The notes beneath the pieces were generated by a model that was given only the letters and a program-made list of their open reading frames with translations, was not told the origin of the DNA and did not search any database. A stretch of DNA of 61,488 nt from Sporosarcina quadrami (GTDB taxonomy: Bacteria; Bacillota; Bacilli; Bacillales_A; Planococcaceae), in the NCBI RefSeq assembly GCF_014836615.1, contig NZ_JACSQN010000016.1:1-61488 (forward strand), read 5' to 3'. Shown here in pieces: positions 14,411 through 23,155 of this stretch; the first letter of the stretch is position 1, and the number at the start of each line of letters is the position of its first letter. The position numbers and the translations under genes were made by a program.

Positions 14411-16162
14411 ATGGGTACCGGTAAAAGATTAGTGCAGTATGCACTTGAGTATAAGAAGTTATTAATAGCAGGTTTGGTGTTACTGGCTTTTGCTGTCGGA
14501 GCAGATTTGATGGGCCCGATGATTGCTAAAAGAATCATTGATGATCATATCGCGACATCGATTGACAGCGCGATTAATTTTACGCCGATCGCCAAGCTGC
14601 TAGCAGTGTTTTTCGGTTTGGCACTAACGACTGCAGTACTGCGTTATTTTCAGTATTTATTATTGCAGAAGGCGGCAAATAGGATTATTCAAAAAATGCG
14701 TAATGAATTGTATGCACATATTCAAACATTGCCGATCCGCTACTTTGACAATTTGCCTGCAGGTAAAGTTGTCGCAAGAATTACAAACGATACAGAAGCT
14801 ATCCGTAATCTTTATGTAACGGTCGTTTCGCAGTTTGCGATAAGCGGCATGTACATGATTGGAATTTTCATAGCCTTGTTCTATCTCGATCCGCGAATGG
14901 CGGCTATTACATTGTTTGTCGTTCCTGTGCTCTACGTGTGGATGAAGCTCTATCGAAGATTCGCTTCGAAAGTGAATCATATTATCCGTAGCAAAAACAG
15001 TGAAATGAACGCGATGATTAATGAATCCATCAATGGGATGACGATCATACAGGCATTCCGCAGGGAAAAACAGATGGATGCCGAGTTCAACGAGTTGAAT
15101 GAAGAGCACTACACGTATCAAGGGAAACTGTTGAAAGTCGAATCTGCCACTTCACATAACTTGGTCGATATAATGAGGTCTCTAGCTTTCGTATTTCTTA
15201 TTTGGTATTTTGGTGGTGCCTCAATTACGACGGAAAGTGTCATTTCAGTCGGTATGTTGTATGCGTTCGTTGATTATATAACGCGTCTGTTCAATCCAAT
15301 TACGGGTATTGTTAATCAGTTTGCCCGACTTGAGCATTCCCTAGTTGCGGCTGAACGTGTCTTTAGTTTGATGGACCGGGAAGGTGAGCCGGTTAGTGAT
15401 GATAAAATTGCGCGTTATCGCGGAAATGTTCGTTTTGAAGATGTCTGGTTCGCGTATAAAGATGAGGAATATGTATTGAAAGACATCGCATTTGAAGCAA
15501 GGCAAGGGGAAACTGTTGCACTTGTTGGTCATACGGGATCCGGTAAAAGTTCGATTATGAATTTGCTGTTCCGTTTCTATGATGTGTCAAAAGGTAAGAT
15601 TACGATTGACGGAACCGATATTTCTACAATGTCTCGTCAAACAGTCCGAGAACATATGGGGATTGTGCTGCAAGATCCGTATTTGTTCAGTGGTACTGTT
15701 GAGTCGAATATCAGTTTAGGTGATTCACGCATATCGAGGGACAAAGTTCAGCAGTCACTTGATGCCGTAGGTGGAGAACGGGTGTTAAAGCATTTGCCAG
15801 GTGGCATTGACGAGCCAGTTGTTGAGAAAGGAAGTACGTTATCTTCAGGACAGCGTCAGCTCATTTCATTCGCCCGTGCTTTGGCGTTCGACCCAGCGAT
15901 TCTCATTTTGGATGAAGCGACATCCAATATCGATACCGAAACAGAAGAAATCATCCAGCATGCGATGGACGTCCTGAAAAAAGGACGTACGACATTCATC
16001 ATTGCGCATCGTTTGTCGACGATTAAAAATGCGGATCGCATTCTTGTTTTGGACCACGGAGAAATTGTTGAACAAGGAAATCACGATGAATTGCTTGCGC
16101 TCGGCGGGCAATACGCTCAAATGTATAAACTGCAAGCGGGAACGTCAACGAATGCAGGATAA
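14411..16162 (+). CDS. bmrD: Heterodimeric ABC multidrug exporter subunit BmrD-like
   Basis: A 583-residue ABC exporter half with membrane domain (about 10-325) and ATPase domain: Walker A GHTGSGKS, signature LSSGQRQL, Walker B ILILDE with catalytic Glu at 502. The partner bmrC ends two bases upstream, and GGGGAGG precedes the ATG. B. subtilis BmrD is about 673 residues because of an extracellular insert between the first two helices; here helix 1 and helix 2 are joined by only about 30 residues, so that outer domain appears missing. The frame is open farther upstream but only as an overlap of bmrC. Confidence 0.88.
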   Translation: MGTGKRLVQYALEYKKLLIAGLVLLAFAVGADLMGPMIAKRIIDDHIATSIDSAINFTPIAKLLAVFFGLALTTAVLRYFQYLLLQKAANRIIQKMRNELYAHIQTLPIRYFDNLPAGKVVARITNDTEAIRNLYVTVVSQFAISGMYMIGIFIALFYLDPRMAAITLFVVPVLYVWMKLYRRFASKVNHIIRSKNSEMNAMINESINGMTIIQAFRREKQMDAEFNELNEEHYTYQGKLLKVESATSHNLVDIMRSLAFVFLIWYFGGASITTESVISVGMLYAFVDYITRLFNPITGIVNQFARLEHSLVAAERVFSLMDREGEPVSDDKIARYRGNVRFEDVWFAYKDEEYVLKDIAFEARQGETVALVGHTGSGKSSIMNLLFRFYDVSKGKITIDGTDISTMSRQTVREHMGIVLQDPYLFSGTVESNISLGDSRISRDKVQQSLDAVGGERVLKHLPGGIDEPVVEKGSTLSSGQRQLISFARALAFDPAILILDEATSNIDTETEEIIQHAMDVLKKGRTTFIIAHRLSTIKNADRILVLDHGEIVEQGNHDELLALGGQYAQMYKLQAGTSTNAG

Positions 16163-16176
16163 TAATGTATATTGTA

Positions 16177-16214
16177 GGGATCGATAGGCATTGCCTATCG
16201 ATTCCTTATTTTTA
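16177..16214 (+). terminator. Terminator after bmrCD
   Basis: GGATCGATAGGCA/TGCCTATCGATTCC hairpin followed by TTATTTTTATT. Confidence 0.75.
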
Positions 16215-16298
16215 TTGCTTTAGCTCATTGCATAATTGTTTAACAACCCGTATATTTAGAGTGACGAAACATTAATTGTATGGAAAGTTGGAAACTCG

Positions 16299-17558
16299 AT
16301 GAAATGGGCTGGGGAATGGAAACGGCAATTCTCTTCATTCAATAGAAATGTCAGACTGTATATGCTTGGAAATGTGCTTATTCAAGTGGGGATGGGCATT
16401 TTCATGGTCATGTATAATTTGTATATTAGAGAGCTTGGCATGCCTGAAACTGTAAACGGGAAAGTGATATCGATGACTGCTTTGGCACTTGCGATCGTGC
16501 TTGTACCAGCAGGATTTTTAAGTGATAGAATCGGTCGTAAGTGGCTTATAGTCGGTGGCTCGGTATTGACAGCATGTACATTATTCTATCGCGGAATCGC
16601 TATTACTGAGACGCCAATAATCTTTGCCGCATTATTGACGGGTCTTTTTATGGCATTTGTACAAGTTTCAGGTATTCCATTTCTTGCGGAAAACTCTTCA
16701 CCTGGTGAGCGTGTTCATCTGTTCAGCATAAATTTCGCCTTCGTAACGATAGCCAATGTCGTCGGTAGCTTATTAGGCGGCATCATTGCGGATATAATGG
16801 AAACAGTAGGTTCACTTTCTACTGTAGATGCAATCCGTTGCTCATTAATAGCAGGGGCTACAATTTTTACTATTGGGTTATTGCCTTTCTTTAAACTTCA
16901 GGAAAAGTCAGCTAAGCCAGCAGAGAAACGCTTAAAAAAACCTTTGACTGAAGTGAGCGGCATGGATGATACGTTGAAGAGGAATCTGATCGTCATTTTC
17001 CATTTCTCTTTCGCCAGCTTATTGATCGGATTTGGTTCTGGTCTTGTCGTGCCCTATTTAAATCTTTATTTTGCCAACCGGTTTGATGCATCTAATAGCT
17101 ACATCGGATTTGTTTTATCATTAGGTTCTGCTATGACTGCTATCGCGGTAATGATTGGTCCGGCATTATCCAAGCGTGTCGGTAAAGTGAAGGCGCTCAT
17201 CCTGTTTCAGATGTTGTCCATACCCTTTTTATTATTGACGGCTTATACAACGTCAATATGGCTTGCTTCTCTTGGTTTCTTGCTAAGGCAGGCATTGATG
17301 AATGCGGGTAATCCGCTTCAGAGCGCGATTGCGATGGAGGTCGTGTCAGACAAATATAAAGGCCTTGCCAATTCGATGAATCAAACTGTGTTCAATATTG
17401 GATGGGCGACGATGGGACCGGTTGCAACAGGTCTAGTCGTTGTTCAAGGGGCATATTGGGGCTATGCTTTGGCGTTCACGATAACCGCGGGACTATATGT
17501 ATTATCTTCGCTTTATTATTACTTCATCTTTGGAAGACGTAAATTGGCGAGTGAGTAA
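16299..17558 (+). CDS. MFS transporter, drug-efflux type
   Basis: A 419-residue major facilitator protein with about 12 hydrophobic segments. Motif A between helices 2 and 3 is present (GFLSDRIGRKW), and a second copy-like region near 275 (ALSKRVGKVKA) matches the C-terminal half. The substrate cannot be told; neighbours (a BmrCD pump) and the family suggest export of small molecules. The start is ATG 16299 with a weak GGAAA site upstream. Single gene, followed by a strong terminator. Confidence 0.85.
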   Translation: MKWAGEWKRQFSSFNRNVRLYMLGNVLIQVGMGIFMVMYNLYIRELGMPETVNGKVISMTALALAIVLVPAGFLSDRIGRKWLIVGGSVLTACTLFYRGIAITETPIIFAALLTGLFMAFVQVSGIPFLAENSSPGERVHLFSINFAFVTIANVVGSLLGGIIADIMETVGSLSTVDAIRCSLIAGATIFTIGLLPFFKLQEKSAKPAEKRLKKPLTEVSGMDDTLKRNLIVIFHFSFASLLIGFGSGLVVPYLNLYFANRFDASNSYIGFVLSLGSAMTAIAVMIGPALSKRVGKVKALILFQMLSIPFLLLTAYTTSIWLASLGFLLRQALMNAGNPLQSAIAMEVVSDKYKGLANSMNQTVFNIGWATMGPVATGLVVVQGAYWGYALAFTITAGLYVLSSLYYYFIFGRRKLASE

Positions 17559-17595
17559 AAAGAGTGCGATTTCCGTTAAGGAATCGCACTCTTTT
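17557..17595. terminator. Bidirectional terminator
   Basis: AAAAGAGTGCGATTCC-type stem (AAAAGAGTGCGATT/AATCGCACTCTTTT) between convergent genes. Confidence 0.9.
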
Positions 17596-17748
17596 CTATT
17601 TACGTCTCGTGAACTGGGTTTCTTTCCAAGCATTCTGCTCATTCGGTACATGACTTTTATCTTCAAATACATTTTCGGTTTTTTCGTTCTGGATTTTCAT
17701 CTGTTCTTTTTCTTTCTCTAGTTGTTCAGGGGATTTCTCTTTATCCAC
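17596..17748 (-). CDS. Small hydrophilic charged protein, 50 aa
   Basis: GTG 17748 lies behind AAGGAGGCG and starts a 50-residue, strongly charged protein rich in Lys and Glu (LEKEKEQMKIQNEKTENVFE), probably largely helical or unfolded and cytosolic. No family is recognised. The frame extends 18 codons upstream but without a ribosome binding site. It lies between the MFS gene terminator and yheE on the minus strand. Confidence 0.6.
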   Translation of the reverse strand: MDKEKSPEQLEKEKEQMKIQNEKTENVFEDKSHVPNEQNAWKETQFTRRK

Positions 17749-17798
17749 AATACTCGCCTCCTTAGTTTCGAAGCATAGTATATGCGGAAAAGAGTTGT

Positions 17799-18002
17799 TC
17801 ATTCATAAACGTGAAATGTCATTAGTTCATGGATCATTTTTTTGACTTGATCTTCATCAGCAGGCGTTTCACCCGTCCAGTTAATGACACCATCGGGCAT
17901 GTAGTCGCCTGTATAACGTTGATTTTTGTAAAAAAACGAAAATGTCCAACCCGGAAGACTTCCACCTGCGAACATCGGTTTGAAACTAAAATGTTGTAAC
18001 AT
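17799..18002 (-). CDS. yheE: YheE family protein (DUF5342-like)
   Basis: A 67-residue protein starting at ATG 18002 with AAAGGAGC upstream. The sequence pattern (HFSFKPMFAGGSLPGW near the N-terminus, DYMPDGVINWTGETP in the middle) resembles the small YheE family of Bacillales. Function is unknown. Its place in the yhe-like block (BmrCD, YheB and YheA are close) agrees with the name. An ATG 19 codons upstream is rejected for lack of a site. Confidence 0.72.
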   Translation of the reverse strand: MLQHFSFKPMFAGGSLPGWTFSFFYKNQRYTGDYMPDGVINWTGETPADEDQVKKMIHELMTFHVYE

Positions 18003-18071
18003 TGGACTGCTCCTTTCATATGTAGAGGCCCGAGTGCATAAAGTGTAAAAAACATGCAAAGGGGTGCTGAC

Positions 18072-18464
18072 GTGTTTGTCGATAAATTAAAACAAGCGAT
18101 CGAAAGTGAATATAAAGACTATCACTTCTATAAATCGATGTATGAGCAGACGAAGGATCCGCTTTGGCGCGATTTCATCCAACATGTGTATGAAGATGAA
18201 AAAAGTCATTATGAAATGTTCCAACAGCTCTATTATATGATGACAGGTACATTTGTTCAAAATCCGAAGAAATCGATTCCTTGTTACAACTTCAAAGAGT
18301 GTGTCAAGCAAGCGCTTGTGGATGAACTGGAGGGTGTGGAACTGTACAAGGAAATGTTACTCACTATACCGATGCAACAGGCTTACAATCCGCTCTTCAT
18401 CGCAATGCATGATGAAATGGAGCATGCAATACGAATGTCCACAATCTACAATTCCTTAAAGTGA
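18072..18464 (+). CDS. Ferritin-like (rubrerythrin-type) domain protein
   Basis: A 130-residue all-helical protein with paired metal-ligand motifs: ESEYKDYHFY near the N-terminus, YEDEKSHYEMF at about 40, then DELEGVELYKEML and HDEMEHAIRM near the C-terminus. The spacing of Glu and ExxH residues fits a di-iron four-helix bundle. Such proteins act in oxidative stress or metal handling; the reaction here is unknown. The start is GTG 18072 with AAAGGGGTG upstream; an ATG 18 bases earlier overlaps that site. It is divergent from yheE. Confidence 0.78.
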   Translation: MFVDKLKQAIESEYKDYHFYKSMYEQTKDPLWRDFIQHVYEDEKSHYEMFQQLYYMMTGTFVQNPKKSIPCYNFKECVKQALVDELEGVELYKEMLLTIPMQQAYNPLFIAMHDEMEHAIRMSTIYNSLK

Positions 18465-18469
18465 TTCCG

Positions 18470-18505
18470 AACACGTGACCATCACTCTGATGATCCCGTG
18501 TTTTT
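18470..18505. terminator. Terminator after the ferritin-like gene
   Basis: AACACG/CGTGTT outer stem with CATCA/TGATG inner stem and a T run; lies between convergent genes. Confidence 0.75.
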
Positions 18506-19282
18506 CTATTGGAATTTGCTTCGTAAATAGCCTGCTGCTTCTAATATTCGCGGACCATACCAGAACATTTCCCCATCAACTAAAATAATTTCTGTGTCAG
18601 GGAGGAAGCTTTTGAACTCCGGAATATGCTTTTCTTTATAAGGGAACGGTTCTGATGCTAACAAAAGGCAATTAAGTTCTGCTTGTTGAAACTCTTCGAC
18701 GGAAACTGCAGGGTATCTTCCTTCAGAATGGATGAACGGATTAATGAACCCCATCCGATCAAGCATGGACTGTATATATGTGTCTTTTCCTACGACCATG
18801 TAAGGTTTTCTCCAAATAACGTAAGCGGTACGCATTCCTTCGATGTTAGGTAACTTTTTAAACTGTTCACGGATTGCATTGACGAGTTGAGATGCAGGCT
18901 GTATACGATCAGTCAACGCTCCCATATCTTCGATCATCTGAAAGGCGTCATCAATTGTCTGTACTTCCGCTACATAGACTGGAAAATACTGTTCCAGCTC
19001 TTCTACAATTTCTTTTGTATTCTCTTCTTTTTCAACGATGATGAGGTCGGGTTTGACGGCTTTAATCGCATCTAGATTTATGTCTTTTGTTCCGGCTACC
19101 GCTTGCACGTTCTCTACTTTTCCTTCTGGATGGATACAATATCTAGTTCTACCGACAATCTCGTCTTTAAGATCGAGTCCAAATAGCGTATCGGTTATGC
19201 CTGGACATAGTGAAACGATACGTTTTGGCGGGAACGAATATGTGACACTTCTCCCTAATTTATCAACTACTGTTTTATTCAT
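18506..19282 (-). CDS. Helical-backbone metal receptor (BtuF/TroA-like) without signal peptide
   Basis: A 258-residue protein of the periplasmic-binding type that binds cobalamin, haem or siderophore, with the family features PPKRIVSLCPGITDTLFGL, IVGRTRYCIHP and DAIKAVKPDLIIV. Unusually, the N-terminus (MNKTVVDKLGRS) has no signal peptide or lipobox, and no transporter genes adjoin it, so it may be cytosolic. Start ATG 19282 follows AGAAGGTAGG. Ligand and role are uncertain; an orphan uptake receptor or a cytosolic corrinoid-binding protein are options. Confidence 0.78.
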   Translation of the reverse strand: MNKTVVDKLGRSVTYSFPPKRIVSLCPGITDTLFGLDLKDEIVGRTRYCIHPEGKVENVQAVAGTKDINLDAIKAVKPDLIIVEKEENTKEIVEELEQYFPVYVAEVQTIDDAFQMIEDMGALTDRIQPASQLVNAIREQFKKLPNIEGMRTAYVIWRKPYMVVGKDTYIQSMLDRMGFINPFIHSEGRYPAVSVEEFQQAELNCLLLASEPFPYKEKHIPEFKSFLPDTEIILVDGEMFWYGPRILEAAGYLRSKFQ

Positions 19283-19464
19283 CAGATATACCTACCTTCT
19301 TGTAAAACTGTTGTTCCAATCATACCGTTAATAAAAAGAAAAGTCAGTAGCAGTGAACAAATGAGTAGGCAACGATGATTTTGAAAGTTATATGGTAAGA
19401 TGAAGGGGAGAATGAAAAATACATCACGATAATAATAGAACAAAAGGGATAGGGGAAAGTTCAT

Positions 19465-20112
19465 ATGATTAAGAGTGCAACGTTATATACGGATAAACTG
19501 AAAGCAATGAAACGTTTCTATGGAAATCTTTTAGAGCTGGACATGATTGAGTCGACTGATGAGCACTTTACTATCCGAATCGGAGAGTCACTACTGACAT
19601 TCAAACATACCGAACAGCCAGCTTATTATCATTACGCGATTAATATTCCAGGGAATCAATTCTCTATGATGAAGTACTGGGTTCAAGACCGAGTCACATT
19701 TAACCGGGAAGAAGGTCGGGATGAAGTATATTTCCCTAGCTTTGACGCCGATTCAATGTATTTTGAAGATCCGGCTGGCAATGTTGTTGAGTTAATCGGA
19801 AGAAGGAAACGTGATTTATTTGGGGATTTAACAAAAGAATCATTTTTGAATATTAGTGAAATCGGTGTTGTTACACCATATGTGGCAGAAGTAGGAGACC
19901 TCTTGCAGGATATGGGTTTGCCGCTTCGTAGCGGAACGGATGTAAATCCTGATGATTTGAATTTTCTTGGACGGGGAGATACGTATATTGTTTTAGTGCC
20001 ACCAGGCCGGCGTTGGTACTTCTCAAAAAAGGTATCAGAGACCTATCCGTTGGAACTCACTTGGAAGGATGCAAAGATTTCATTGGATGCAGATGGAAAA
20101 CTTGAATCTTAA
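19465..20112 (+). CDS. VOC (glyoxalase/bleomycin resistance) family protein
   Basis: A 215-residue protein with two vicinal-oxygen-chelate modules. The first (about 1-112) shows the pattern YTDKLKAMKRFYGNLLELD ... YFEDPAGNVVELIG; the second (about 128-205) is more divergent. Members bind metal and act as dioxygenases, glyoxalases or drug-binding proteins; no specific reaction can be named. The start is ATG 19465 with GGGGAAAG upstream. Single gene. Confidence 0.78.
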   Translation: MIKSATLYTDKLKAMKRFYGNLLELDMIESTDEHFTIRIGESLLTFKHTEQPAYYHYAINIPGNQFSMMKYWVQDRVTFNREEGRDEVYFPSFDADSMYFEDPAGNVVELIGRRKRDLFGDLTKESFLNISEIGVVTPYVAEVGDLLQDMGLPLRSGTDVNPDDLNFLGRGDTYIVLVPPGRRWYFSKKVSETYPLELTWKDAKISLDADGKLES

Positions 20113-20207
20113 TGGGTAGAGGTAAAAGCGAAGATAGCTAATACTTTTTCGAAATAGGACTGTTCTGTTATAATTGGAACGGAACGAAACAGGAAAAGGT
20201 GAAGCTA

Positions 20208-21356
20208 TTGAATTTTATTTGGACATTGCTTTTCATGGCATTGATCGGAGCATTGATTGGTGGATTTACAAATCACCTCGCCATCAAAATGCTGTTCCGT
20301 CCCCATGAAGCGAAATATATTGGAAAATGGCGTCTTCCATTTACACCGGGATTAATTCCGAAAAGACGTGATGAACTTGCGGTTCAACTCGGTAAAACGG
20401 TGACAAATTACCTTGTGACACCAGATATGTTCCGTAAAAGATTGTTAACACCTGAAATGGAAACGAAAGCGGAGGCGTTCGTGCAACGGAAAATCGAAGA
20501 ATACGTACTTCAATCTGATAAGACGTTGAATGAATGGATCAAGAACGCGGGCGCAACTGAACTTGTTATGAAAACAGAGCACAAGATAACTGAAACGCTG
20601 GATTCACAGCTTCAGAAAGTGAAAGTGAAATTAACTTCAGGTACAATAGCGGAAGTCGTTCCGATTGCCTGGCAAGAGCAGGCAAAGTCCCATATTCCAT
20701 CCATTACGAATTATGTCGTCCAAAAAGCAGAACTTTACGTGGATTCCTACGAAGGGAAAGTGATGTTCCAGAAGCTAATTAATGATTTTCTGGAATCTAA
20801 AGGGACTTTAGGCGGCATGTTGAATATGTTTTTCGGAGACTCAAACTCATTAGTTGAAAAAGTGCAGCGGGAAGCGTTAAAATTCATCAAGGCGCCAGGG
20901 ACTTCAGACTTGATCACTTCAATAATCGATAAAGAATTTGTGAAGCTTCAACGACGCCCAATGGATGAATTAGTTGGCGGCTTTGATTGGGACGGTCTAT
21001 TCGCTTCGATTCATACGTATGTTAAAAGTGAGTTGGCGATTGAAAGTAGACTGGATAAAACGCTTTATGATTACTGGCCAAAAGGATCTGAATGGACTGC
21101 AGCCAACGTTACACCGAAGTTAGTGGACTTTGCTTTCATCCAAGCTGAAAAGCAGCTGGATCTTTCCTTGAAGAAATTAAAGTTAGATGAAATTGTAAAA
21201 GAGCAGGTTGATACATTCCCGGTAGCCGTATTGGAAGATCTCGTTTTAGGTATTTCAAGGCGTGAATTTAAAATGATTACCGTGCTTGGCGCCCTATTAG
21301 GTGGTGTCATCGGAATCGTACAAGGTTTAATCGTCTTTTTTACAACTATAAATTAG
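20208..21356 (+). CDS. yheB: DUF445 family membrane protein YheB
   Basis: A protein of about 382 residues with an N-terminal hydrophobic segment (WTLLFMALIGALIGGFTN), the family motif NHLAIKMLFRPHE, long amphipathic helices, and a C-terminal membrane segment (VLGALLGGVIGIVQGLIVFF). Function of the family is unknown. The start is chosen at TTG 20208 since AAGGTG lies six bases before it; GTG 20199 with AGGAAAAG is an alternative. yheA follows 12 bases downstream with the site AGGGGGA, as in B. subtilis. Confidence 0.88.
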   Translation: MNFIWTLLFMALIGALIGGFTNHLAIKMLFRPHEAKYIGKWRLPFTPGLIPKRRDELAVQLGKTVTNYLVTPDMFRKRLLTPEMETKAEAFVQRKIEEYVLQSDKTLNEWIKNAGATELVMKTEHKITETLDSQLQKVKVKLTSGTIAEVVPIAWQEQAKSHIPSITNYVVQKAELYVDSYEGKVMFQKLINDFLESKGTLGGMLNMFFGDSNSLVEKVQREALKFIKAPGTSDLITSIIDKEFVKLQRRPMDELVGGFDWDGLFASIHTYVKSELAIESRLDKTLYDYWPKGSEWTAANVTPKLVDFAFIQAEKQLDLSLKKLKLDEIVKEQVDTFPVAVLEDLVLGISRREFKMITVLGALLGGVIGIVQGLIVFFTTIN

Positions 21357-21368
21357 GGGGACTGAACG

Positions 21369-21716
21369 ATGACAGTGAATATTTATGATGATTTGAACAA
21401 GTTGGAGTCAACTTTCAGAAAGACTGAGGAATTTGCGGAAGTGACAAAAGCGATTGAAGCGGTTAAAAATGATGAGCAAGCATCCGAGCTGTTCAAGAGT
21501 TTCCGTAAGATCCAAGTGACGTTGCAAGAAAAACAGATGCAAGGAGAAGAAATTGCACCTGAAGAACTTGAATATGCTCAAAAAACTGCACAATTAGCAC
21601 AACAGAATGAAAAAATCATGGAAATGCTGCAAGCGGAAATGAAGCTTAGCGGTCTGATTGAAGAAGTGAATCGTGTGCTTATGAAGCCGATTCAAGAATT
21701 ATACGAAGCTTTGTAA
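21369..21716 (+). CDS. yheA: YlbF/YmcA family protein YheA
   Basis: A 115-residue helical protein of the YheA (UPF0342) branch of the YlbF family, with a coiled-coil-like core (about 10-95). Paralogues YlbF and YmcA form the Y-complex that affects RNase Y in B. subtilis; YheA itself has no assigned role that I know. It forms an operon with yheB. Confidence 0.88.
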   Translation: MTVNIYDDLNKLESTFRKTEEFAEVTKAIEAVKNDEQASELFKSFRKIQVTLQEKQMQGEEIAPEELEYAQKTAQLAQQNEKIMEMLQAEMKLSGLIEEVNRVLMKPIQELYEAL

Positions 21717-21784
21717 TGTGAATATGGACGTTTATAGTTACGACTTGCCACGACTATTTCACTAAATTAGATTTTAAAATAAGT

Positions 21785-21820
21785 AAGAGCCCAATTCGCA
21801 TTGAATTGGGCTCTTTGTTT
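21785..21820. terminator. Bidirectional terminator between yheA and hemAT
   Basis: AAGAGCCCAATTC/GAATTGGGCTCTT hairpin followed by TGTTT on the plus side. Confidence 0.85.
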
Positions 21821-23117
21821 ATTGCATCTCGGACAAAGCGTGTGCAGAAGCGCTTATTTCTTCAGTACTATGCTCAAAAGATTTAATAGAAGCAAAAATC
21901 TTTTCAATATCCGTGTGAAGCTGTGCATTCCTCTCCTGCATTGTCACCATAGAGTCAACAATGGAAGCGAACGAATTGCTCGAAAGTGCTATCTGTTCAT
22001 GCTCTTTATCTACGAGTAGACGGAGCTCTTCGACTTCCTTCACAATCAGGTTTGTTTTCTTTTCGGTTTCATCTAAAATGACTCCGATCTCTTCAACGGA
22101 AGCTTTAGTATTTGCCGCCAATTTACCTACTTCCCCTGCAACGACTGCAAAGCCTTTACCATGCTCACCTGCACGGGCAGCTTCAATGGAAGCGTTCAAT
22201 GATAAAAGATTTGTCTGGTTTGCTATACCGGTAACGATTTCTGCAATCGATGAAATTTTCACATTCAACGTTTTTAGTTCTTCTGCACGAACACGAATGG
22301 AGTCCATATTGGATTGGATCTCAACTGACTGACTTACAGTAGAATGAAGTGCGTTTTGCTCTTTTTTGGAAGCATTTGAAATTTCATCTGCTAATACCGT
22401 ATTATCATCTGCCAAACTATTGAGAGTTTCCAACACTGTCGTCATGTCATGAACTTCAGAAGTGGTTTTATCAATGACTTCATATAGGACAAGGGAACTT
22501 TGTTGAATTTCTTCCATAAGCGCGGTTTTTTTATCGTTTTCATCAATCAATTTCTGTTCGTTTTCCTGCTCATATACTTCAAGTACAAGCTGTTGTTCGA
22601 AGTTAAGGATTTTGGCGATACAATTGATAGCAATTACTTTATCCCCAGCTACTAGTGAGGACGCATCGATAACCGCAAAAAAACTATTTAGCAAATCTTG
22701 AAAAGAAGATAAGTACCATTTCGGTTCGAGGCCGATGCGCGCATGAATAACGGCGATCCGATGGCGTGCTTCCACATATTGTTTATCAATCTTTCCATCA
22801 AACATTTCAGAAATATGTTTTTCAAGTGTAATACGCAAACGATCGACTGTGCTATTGTTCGAAATAATTTTTCTTAATGACTCTTCATTTTCGAGATTGA
22901 CGTAAAAATTTGATACAATAGATTCCGCATTGGTTTTAACTTCAGGAATTAAAACACGTAATATCGCTAAATCGTTTTCGGTTAAATTGCTCATCGTCAA
23001 TTGTGATTTTATGTCTTTCGGCAAGTCTTTTGCAATGGTGACATTCGTAAGTTCTTGTTTTGCGCGTTCAAGCAACGGAAGTTCCGTCACGTCTCTTTTC
23101 TTTGTAAATAAAGCCAA
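21819..23117 (-). CDS. hemAT: Haem-based aerotaxis transducer HemAT
   Basis: A 432-residue soluble chemoreceptor with an N-terminal globin-coupled sensor domain (about 20-185) and a C-terminal signalling domain (about 230-430) whose hairpin tip reads [20 protein letters not shown]. The likely proximal haem ligand is H125 in [13 protein letters not shown] and the distal Tyr is Y72. It binds oxygen and signals to CheA for aerotaxis. No membrane segment is present. It is divergent from hemZ with only 38 bases between the start codons, so a haem-biosynthesis gene and a haem sensor share a control region. Confidence 0.93.
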   Translation of the reverse strand: MALFTKKRDVTELPLLERAKQELTNVTIAKDLPKDIKSQLTMSNLTENDLAILRVLIPEVKTNAESIVSNFYVNLENEESLRKIISNNSTVDRLRITLEKHISEMFDGKIDKQYVEARHRIAVIHARIGLEPKWYLSSFQDLLNSFFAVIDASSLVAGDKVIAINCIAKILNFEQQLVLEVYEQENEQKLIDENDKKTALMEEIQQSSLVLYEVIDKTTSEVHDMTTVLETLNSLADDNTVLADEISNASKKEQNALHSTVSQSVEIQSNMDSIRVRAEELKTLNVKISSIAEIVTGIANQTNLLSLNASIEAARAGEHGKGFAVVAGEVGKLAANTKASVEEIGVILDETEKKTNLIVKEVEELRLLVDKEHEQIALSSNSFASIVDSMVTMQERNAQLHTDIEKIFASIKSFEHSTEEISASAHALSEMQ

Positions 23118-23155
23118 AGTATTTCCCCCTAGAAGTAATGTAGAAAAGTTATTAG

